From a bacterium (GTDB lineage: Bacteria > Pseudomonadota > Gammaproteobacteria > Burkholderiales > Burkholderiaceae_C): a stretch of DNA of 64,000 bases. Below, in pieces: positions 59,020-64,000 of the stretch; position 1 is the first letter of the stretch, and each line of letters starts with the position of its first letter. Below the pieces are notes generated by a model, which saw nothing but the letters and a program-made list of their open reading frames with translations, ran no database searches and was not told the origin of the DNA. The stretch covers positions 23,752 to 87,751 of the forward strand of contig JAVBXK010000054.1 in NCBI GenBank assembly GCA_030824555.1, written 5' to 3'. A program made the position numbers and the translations under genes.

Positions 59020-59532
59020 TCAGCTGCCCGTTGCTTCGCCCATGCGCTCGACCCCCTGCCCGGCCACCACTTGCAGCGCCTCGACTGTCACCAGGTCAGG
59101 CGCAACCTCCGCCAACGGGGCCAGCACAAACGCCCGCTGCCACATGCGGGGGTGGGGCACGGTCAGGCTGGCTGAGTCGATGCGGGCGGTGCCGTAAAGC
59201 AACAGGTCCAGGTCGAGTGTGCGGGGGGCGTTGAGGTAGGGACGCTCGCGGCCCGCGCGGGCTTCCAGTGCATGCAGGCAGGCCAGCAGGTCGGGCGCGG
59301 TCAGTTGCGTGTCCAGCGCCACCACGGCGTTGATGAAATCAGGGCCGCTGGCTTCCCAGGGCGCGGTGCGGTACAGGCTGGATGCTGCGTGCACGGCCGT
59401 GCCGGGCAAGTTGGCCAGCCAGCGCATGGCTTCGCGCACGGTGGCCATGGCATCGCCCAAATTGGCCCCCAGCGCGACGTGTGACCGAACGGGGTGCCGC
59501 TGGCTGGCTCGGGATGATGCGGACGCAAACAT
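59020..59532 (-). CDS. folK: 2-amino-4-hydroxy-6-hydroxymethyldihydropteridine diphosphokinase
   Basis: HPPK of folate synthesis. 170 residues: HVALGANLGDA at the start, SSLYRTAPWEASGPDFINAVVALDT, and the signature ERPYLNAPRTLDLDLLLYG, followed by VPHPRMWQRAFVLAPLAEVAP. I start at MFASASSR (59532), 100 bases after the pcnB stop, the usual neighbour. Confidence 0.94.
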   Translation of the reverse strand: MFASASSRASQRHPVRSHVALGANLGDAMATVREAMRWLANLPGTAVHAASSLYRTAPWEASGPDFINAVVALDTQLTAPDLLACLHALEARAGRERPYLNAPRTLDLDLLLYGTARIDSASLTVPHPRMWQRAFVLAPLAEVAPDLVTVEALQVVAGQGVERMGEATGS

Positions 59533-59632
59533 CAGCAATTGCTGTTCAGCACGGTGCTGAAAGCGTGATCGTTGGGCAGGCAGCACATCACGACAGAAGC
59601 TGGATGCCAAGCGAACAATCAGCGGCGTTCCA

Positions 59633-61291
59633 TCAGTCCGCCGCCGGTGCGCCACCTTCGCGGCCACCGCCACTGTCGCCACCATTGCCCCCACCTGAAG
59701 GCTTGCGCCTGCGGCGGCGGCGTTTGCGGGCCGGTGCATCGGTGTCGGTGCCTTCTGCGGGGTAACCAGCTTCGCCACCGTCGTCCACCAGGCGGAAACG
59801 GGGGTCGTCAGAAGGTTCGGCGGCGGGCGCATGCGAAACGGGCTGGTCGCCCTCCACACGGTGCACCTTGGGTTTGCGCGCGGCGGGTGCGCGGCTGCGG
59901 GCCGTTTCGGCACGCACAGCCTCGACCATGTCGTTGCGGTGGGCATCGTCGGCCAGGCTGAAGGCTTCCCACCAATGGGCCAGCTCTTCGGGCACCTCGC
60001 CCACGGCGGCACGCAGGCGCAAGAAGTCGAACCCGGCGCGAAAGCGCGGTTGCTCGGCCAGCGAGAAAGGCGATGAGCCCACTCGCTTGTCAAAACGCGT
60101 TTGCATGAGCCAGATTTCGCGCATGTCGGCACCCAGCTTGCCACGGCCCGACACGTCGCCAATGCGGGCGTCGAACACCTGGTCCACCGCGTCCTGCAAC
60201 GCGCCAAACGGCGTGGGCGGGCGGCCACCTTGGCCACGCTGGTTGAGCCGCTGGGCCCAGCTTTCGCGCACATCTGACCACAGCACACAAGCCAGCAGAA
60301 AGCTGGGTGCCACGGGCTTGCCCTCGCCCACGCGGCGGTCGGTATCTTGCAGGGCCTGGGCCACAAAGGGCTGCTCGGCACGCTCCACCGCCACGTCCAG
60401 CAGCGGGTAAATACCTTTGGCCAGACCCAGTTTGCGCAGTTGCTGCACGCTGGCCAGCGCGTGGCCGGTTTGCAGCAGTTTCAACATTTCGTCAAACAGG
60501 CGGCTTTGCGGGATGTCGGCCAGCAGCGGTGTGCAACCCAGCAGGGGCTGGCGGGTTTTGGCGTCGAACTCGAAACCCAGCACGCTGAGCTTGGCCGCGA
60601 AACGCACGGCGCGGATGATGCGCACCGGGTCTTCGCGGTAACGGGTGGCGGGGTCGCCGATCATGCGCAGCACTTTTTGCTGAGCGTCGCGTATGCCGTG
60701 GTGGTAATCGACCACGGTTTGCGTTTCGGGGTCGTAGTACATGGCGTTGACGGTGAAGTCGCGCCGTGCCGCGTCTTCTTCCAGCGGGCCCCACACGTTG
60801 TCGCGCAGCACACGGCCGCTGGAGCCCACCGCATGCGTCATGCCGGCCAGCTCGCTCTTGCTGCTTTTTTCGTTGCCAGCCACTTGCTCGGCTGCAGCGT
60901 TGTCCATGTAGGCACGGAAGGTAGAAACCTCGATCACCTCGTGCTCGCGACCCCGCCCGTAAATGACGTGAACGATGCGAAAGCGCCGCCCGATGATGAA
61001 CGCCCGGCGGAACAGGCCTTTGACTTGCTCGGGCGTGGCGTTGGTGGCCACGTCGAAGTCTTTGGGGGCGAGGCCCAGCAGCAGGTCGCGCACGGCACCG
61101 CCGACGATGTAGGCCTCGAACCCGGCTTGCTTGAGCGTGTGCACCACGTCAAGGGCCCGGCGGTCCACCAGCTCGGGGTTGATGCGGTGCACGTCGGCAC
61201 CCACATCCTGGCGCTTGCCAAATTTGGGGGCCGGTGCGGCCTTGCTGCCGCGTGCTTTGCTCAGCAGTTTGTCGAAGAACTTCTTGATCAT
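59633..61291 (-). CDS. pcnB: Poly(A) polymerase I
   Basis: Adds poly(A) tails to RNAs and so promotes decay. 552 residues: the nucleotidyltransferase motif VGGAVRDLLLG with DFDVATNATPEQV, then RRDFTVNAMYYD, RYREDPVRIIRAVRFAAKL, and a basic, Pro/Arg/Gly-rich C-terminus (RKRRRRRRKPSGGGN) that is likely RNA-binding and disordered. The start overlaps the HAD gene stop by four bases. Confidence 0.95.
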   Translation of the reverse strand: MIKKFFDKLLSKARGSKAAPAPKFGKRQDVGADVHRINPELVDRRALDVVHTLKQAGFEAYIVGGAVRDLLLGLAPKDFDVATNATPEQVKGLFRRAFIIGRRFRIVHVIYGRGREHEVIEVSTFRAYMDNAAAEQVAGNEKSSKSELAGMTHAVGSSGRVLRDNVWGPLEEDAARRDFTVNAMYYDPETQTVVDYHHGIRDAQQKVLRMIGDPATRYREDPVRIIRAVRFAAKLSVLGFEFDAKTRQPLLGCTPLLADIPQSRLFDEMLKLLQTGHALASVQQLRKLGLAKGIYPLLDVAVERAEQPFVAQALQDTDRRVGEGKPVAPSFLLACVLWSDVRESWAQRLNQRGQGGRPPTPFGALQDAVDQVFDARIGDVSGRGKLGADMREIWLMQTRFDKRVGSSPFSLAEQPRFRAGFDFLRLRAAVGEVPEELAHWWEAFSLADDAHRNDMVEAVRAETARSRAPAARKPKVHRVEGDQPVSHAPAAEPSDDPRFRLVDDGGEAGYPAEGTDTDAPARKRRRRRRKPSGGGNGGDSGGGREGGAPAAD

Positions 61292-61965
61292 GGAAACAGA
61301 TTCAGTTGGGGCCAGCCGCGCGCTTCGGCCACGGCGCGAAGGCGGTCGTCAGGGTTGGTGGCCACCGGGTGGGTGACTTTTTCCAGCAACGGCAGGTCGT
61401 TGATGGAGTCGCTGTAAAAGGTGCTCTGGGTCACACTGCGCCAAGTGGCCCCACGTTGAGCCAGCCATTGTTCCACACGTGCGACCTTGCCTTCGCGAAA
61501 CGAGGGCACACCCTTGATTTCGCCTGTGGGCAGGCCGCTGGCGTCGCGCTCAAGTTCGATGGCAATGAGGTGCTTCACACCAAAGACATCGGCAATGGGG
61601 CGGGTCACGAACTCGTTGGTGGCGGTGACGATGACCACCTCGTCCCCTGCAGCCTGGTGCTGACGCACCAGCTCCAGCGCCTGATTTTTGATGTTTTTTT
61701 GCACCACATCGCTCATGTACTGAGCGTGAGCAGCTATGGATTTTGACATGCCATGTTCGCGAATGGCGGCCGTGGCAAAGCGGATGTAGGCGGCAATGTC
61801 GAGCGTGCCAGCTTTGTACTGGTCGTAAAACACCTGGTTGGCCTGACTGAAGCTGCCTTCGTCGCGCCAGCCCAGCCGCACGGTGAATTGCCCCCACTCG
61901 AAGTCCGAGTCCATGGGGATGAGGGTGTGGTCCAGGTCAAACAGCGCGAGTTTCATTCGCTTCAT
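61288..61965 (-). CDS. HAD-superfamily (IB) phosphatase
   Basis: 225 residues with motif I FDLDHTL (nucleophile Asp10, general acid Asp12), motif II VIVTAT, and motif III/IV YSDSINDLPLLE. This SerB/CicA-like group lies next to pcnB and hda in many Betaproteobacteria; the substrate is uncertain. Bases about 61684-61745 are AT-rich with a GCTCA/TGAGC inverted repeat, another in-gene repeat trace coding for HAQYMSDVVQKNIKNQ. Overlaps both neighbours by four bases. Confidence 0.9.
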   Translation of the reverse strand: MKRMKLALFDLDHTLIPMDSDFEWGQFTVRLGWRDEGSFSQANQVFYDQYKAGTLDIAAYIRFATAAIREHGMSKSIAAHAQYMSDVVQKNIKNQALELVRQHQAAGDEVVIVTATNEFVTRPIADVFGVKHLIAIELERDASGLPTGEIKGVPSFREGKVARVEQWLAQRGATWRSVTQSTFYSDSINDLPLLEKVTHPVATNPDDRLRAVAEARGWPQLNLFP

Positions 61966-62648
61966 TCATGCTCCAGCATGGATTTGATGAGTGGGATGGT
62001 GATGGCGCGTTGCGTGCGCAGGGCAAAGCGGTCCAGGTGCTCCAGCAGCTGCATGAGGCTGCTGAGGTCGCGCGAAAACCGGTTGAGCATGAAGGCCATC
62101 ACCTCGTCAGACAGGTGCACGCCGCGCTCGTCAGCGGCGCGGCGCAGCACGGCACGGCGTTCAGCTTCGGCCAGCGCGTGCAGCTGGTACACCTGCCCCC
62201 AGCCCAGACGGGTGCGCAGGTCTTCGCGCAGGGCCAGGTCGGCGGGCGGCAGGGCACCGGCGGCCAGCACCCAGCGGGCACGGCCCTGTGCGGGGGTCTG
62301 GGCGTTCACAAACCAGTTGAACGCGGCGGCCTGCTGCTCGGCGGTGAACAGGTGGCAGTCGTCCAGCAGCACCACGCTCCAGGCTTCGTCAAACACCGGG
62401 GGGTGCCAGGTGGTGGCGTCCAGCCAGCCCACGGCCTCGCCCTGGTTGCGCAGCGCGGCAGCCACGGCCCGCAGCAGGTGGGTTTTGCCGCAACCGCCCT
62501 CGCCCCACAGGTAGGTGGGCACGGGTGCGCGCAAGGGGTTGTGCGCCCACAGGCGCACGTGCGCCAAGGCGGCCTCGTTGCCTGCTGCCACGAAGTTGTC
62601 AAGGCTGGGCAGCGGCGCCAGCCCGAAGTCGAGTGCCAGTTGTTGCAT
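61962..62648 (-). CDS. hda: DnaA regulatory inactivator Hda
   Basis: Stimulates hydrolysis of DnaA-ATP after initiation, together with the DNA-loaded sliding clamp. 228 residues: clamp-binding QLALDF at 3-8, a P-loop GEGGCGKTHLLRA, VVLLDDCHLF, and the C-terminal helical lid with RFSRDLSSLMQLL. Shares one base with the perM stop (TGATG) and overlaps the HAD start. Confidence 0.93.
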   Translation of the reverse strand: MQQLALDFGLAPLPSLDNFVAAGNEAALAHVRLWAHNPLRAPVPTYLWGEGGCGKTHLLRAVAAALRNQGEAVGWLDATTWHPPVFDEAWSVVLLDDCHLFTAEQQAAAFNWFVNAQTPAQGRARWVLAAGALPPADLALREDLRTRLGWGQVYQLHALAEAERRAVLRRAADERGVHLSDEVMAFMLNRFSRDLSSLMQLLEHLDRFALRTQRAITIPLIKSMLEHE

Positions 62649-63862
62649 CAGTGGTCAGACGGCGGTTGCGTGCCCCATGCCGCGCCAGCACCTGGACCCG
62701 TGTCGGTGGCAGGCTGTGCTGCGCTGGCGGCTTGGACGGGGTGAGCTGCACCGGTTGCATGGGGTGCATCGGCTGCGTGGGTTGGGGTCGGGGCAGCCGG
62801 TTGGCCCCGGTACATCGGGCTGTGAAAGTACAGTGCCTTGGCCCGGCGCAGGGCCACCAGCAGCACCGCGCTGGCAGGCAACGCCACCAGCACGCCGACA
62901 AAGCCAAACAGGTGGCCGAACGCCATCAAGGCAAAAATGACGGCGAGCGGGTGCAGGCCAATGCGGTCGCCCAGCAGCTTGGGCGTCAACCACATGCTTT
63001 CAACGACCTGCCCCACGCCGTACACGCCCAGCACCAGCAGCAAACCCGTCAGGTCCTGAAACTGCAAAGCCGCTGCCAGCACACCCAGCACCAGACCCAG
63101 CCCGAAACCCAGGTAGGGCACGAACACGGCCAGCCCGGTGAACACCCCGATGGGCAGCGCCAGCTTCAAACCCACCAACGCCAAGCCCACCGTGTAAAAC
63201 ACGGCCAGCACCCCCATGACCATCAGCTGCCCGCGCAGGTACTGGCCCAGCACGTCGTCGGTTTCGTCCAGGAAATGCTGGGTGATGTTGTGCCAGCGGG
63301 GGGGCACCCAGCCCTTGGTACGGGGCACCAGCGACACCCAGTCGAGCAACAGGTAATACGCCACGATGGGGGTCAGCACCAGGTTGCCCAGCACCGCCGC
63401 CAGCGCGCTGCCCCCGATGCGCAACGAAGACAGCACACTGTCGACCAGGTCGGTTTCATGGCCCGACACCAGTTTGCGCAGCACGTCGCGCACACCGTTC
63501 ACATCCACCGCCACGTCCAGACCGAAGCGGGCAGCCAAGGGCTGCAGCCACTGGTTCAGGTGCTCCAACAGCGCCGGCACCTGTTCTTTCAGCAAGGGCA
63601 CCTGTCGGGTCACCACGGGCACGATCAGCAGCACCACCGCCAGCCCCACCACACCCAGCAGCACCAGTGCCACACCTGCGCCCAGCCAGCGCGGGCAATG
63701 GCGGACATGCAGCCACTGCACCACCGGGTGCAGCGCATACGCCATGACCGCAGCCAGCACAAAAGGCAGCAGAACCGGCGACAGCAGTTGCAGCAGCCCC
63801 CAGGCCAGCAGCGCAAGGGCAGTCCAGCTCAGAATGCTTTTCTGGGGGGCAGTCAGGTTCAT
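62648..63862 (-). CDS. perM: AI-2E/PerM family membrane permease
   Basis: 404 residues, about eight hydrophobic helices with the family blocks LTPIVAYYLLLDW, GQYLRGQLMVMGVLAVFYTVGLAL (part), FVPYLGFGLGLVLG and VEDNVLTPKLLG-like VESMWLTPKLLGDRIGLHPL. The C-terminal 60 residues are Ala/Pro/Thr-rich and disordered. Homologues include an AI-2 exporter and sodium/proton antiporters; the substrate is open. I start at MNLTAPQKS (63862); an ATG at 63937 is possible. Confidence 0.88.
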   Translation of the reverse strand: MNLTAPQKSILSWTALALLAWGLLQLLSPVLLPFVLAAVMAYALHPVVQWLHVRHCPRWLGAGVALVLLGVVGLAVVLLIVPVVTRQVPLLKEQVPALLEHLNQWLQPLAARFGLDVAVDVNGVRDVLRKLVSGHETDLVDSVLSSLRIGGSALAAVLGNLVLTPIVAYYLLLDWVSLVPRTKGWVPPRWHNITQHFLDETDDVLGQYLRGQLMVMGVLAVFYTVGLALVGLKLALPIGVFTGLAVFVPYLGFGLGLVLGVLAAALQFQDLTGLLLVLGVYGVGQVVESMWLTPKLLGDRIGLHPLAVIFALMAFGHLFGFVGVLVALPASAVLLVALRRAKALYFHSPMYRGQPAAPTPTHAADAPHATGAAHPVQAASAAQPATDTGPGAGAAWGTQPPSDH

Positions 63863-63992
63863 GGAAGTGGTGTGATGGGGTTGAAGCAGTCGAGAGGGAG
63901 AGAAATCGCGCAGGGCCTGGGCATGTTGCGCCTCCATATGGGTATGGGCAAGGGCAACCCTTAAAATCAGCGGTTCATTTTATCGGGGCAGT

Positions 63993-64000
63993 ATGACCCC
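63993..64000 (+). CDS. purM: First codons of a divergent gene, probably purM
   Basis: ATGACCCC starts at 63993 on the plus strand, after an AT-rich promoter-like stretch (CATTTTATCGGGGCAGT). In many Burkholderiales phosphoribosylformylglycinamidine cyclo-ligase (purM) is divergent from the perM-hda run. Only two codons are inside the window, so the identity is inference from gene order alone. Confidence 0.3.

Noticed and set aside
60347..63964. Long plus-strand frames opposite pcnB, hda and perM
   Set aside because: Gln/His-rich antisense translations typical of GC-rich genes; the minus-strand proteins are unambiguous.

Overview
The window is about 64 kb of a high-GC betaproteobacterial chromosome. 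Family-typical gene orders (lolB-ispE-tRNA-Gln-prs-rplY-pth; ftsY divergent from an M16-M16-rsmD-coaD-fdx run; perM-hda-HAD-pcnB-folK), a BktB-type thiolase, and scattered AT-rich 'atagctgct...agaggccaaa' repeats point to Burkholderiales, family Comamonadaceae. The genus is not resolved. Almost everything is chromosomal housekeeping or metabolism. I see no phage, no intact insertion sequence, no CRISPR array and no rRNA.

Layout. 1-8 kb: partial mutM, a TPR protein, lolB, ispE, tRNA-Gln, prs, rplY and pth. 7.2-13.4 kb: a minus-strand run of two M16 peptidase-like proteins, rsmD, coaD and a ferredoxin, divergent from ftsY. 13.5-14.6 kb: a ribbon-helix-helix protein and a DJ-1/PfpI protein. 14.8-24.4 kb: Entner-Doudoroff genes zwf-pgl-edd behind a HexR-type operator, then a block with a phytase-like lipoprotein and a decayed nitroreductase, then eda and pgi. 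24.5-34.9 kb: small metabolic genes, a FecR/OmpA lipoprotein pair, phosphofructokinase, bktB, a hemerythrin lacking one usual iron ligand, and an acyl-CoA synthetase. 35-40.8 kb: general amino-acid ABC transporter aapJQMP followed directly by a PLP-dependent D-amino-acid deaminase-like enzyme. 40.9-47.9 kb: DUF1631, DUF1415, ettA and a RhlE-type helicase. 48-51.3 kb: cupin-MarR divergent from a PaaI thioesterase, then gloA, a ChaC-like cyclotransferase and pdxH. 51.3-58.9 kb: an acidic amino-acid uptake operon (two binding proteins, gltJKL, sensor kinase, sigma-54 activator). 59-64 kb: folK, pcnB, a HAD phosphatase, hda, perM and the first codons of a divergent gene, probably purM.

The most interesting signals are regulatory or structural. 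(1) A sigma-54 promoter and two CGG-N4-CCG dyads 32 bp apart stand in front of an operon that carries its own sigma-54 activator and sensor kinase. (2) AT-rich Comamonadaceae repeats have become parts of genes (lipobox and signal peptides, C-termini, terminators). (3) Two copies of a structured element share an identical hairpin stem while the enclosing stem differs in sequence, one copy just upstream of pth. (4) A multi-hairpin, terminator-ended segment upstream of aapJ may be a leader or small RNA. (5) The ED genes are interrupted by a block containing a nitroreductase pseudogene.
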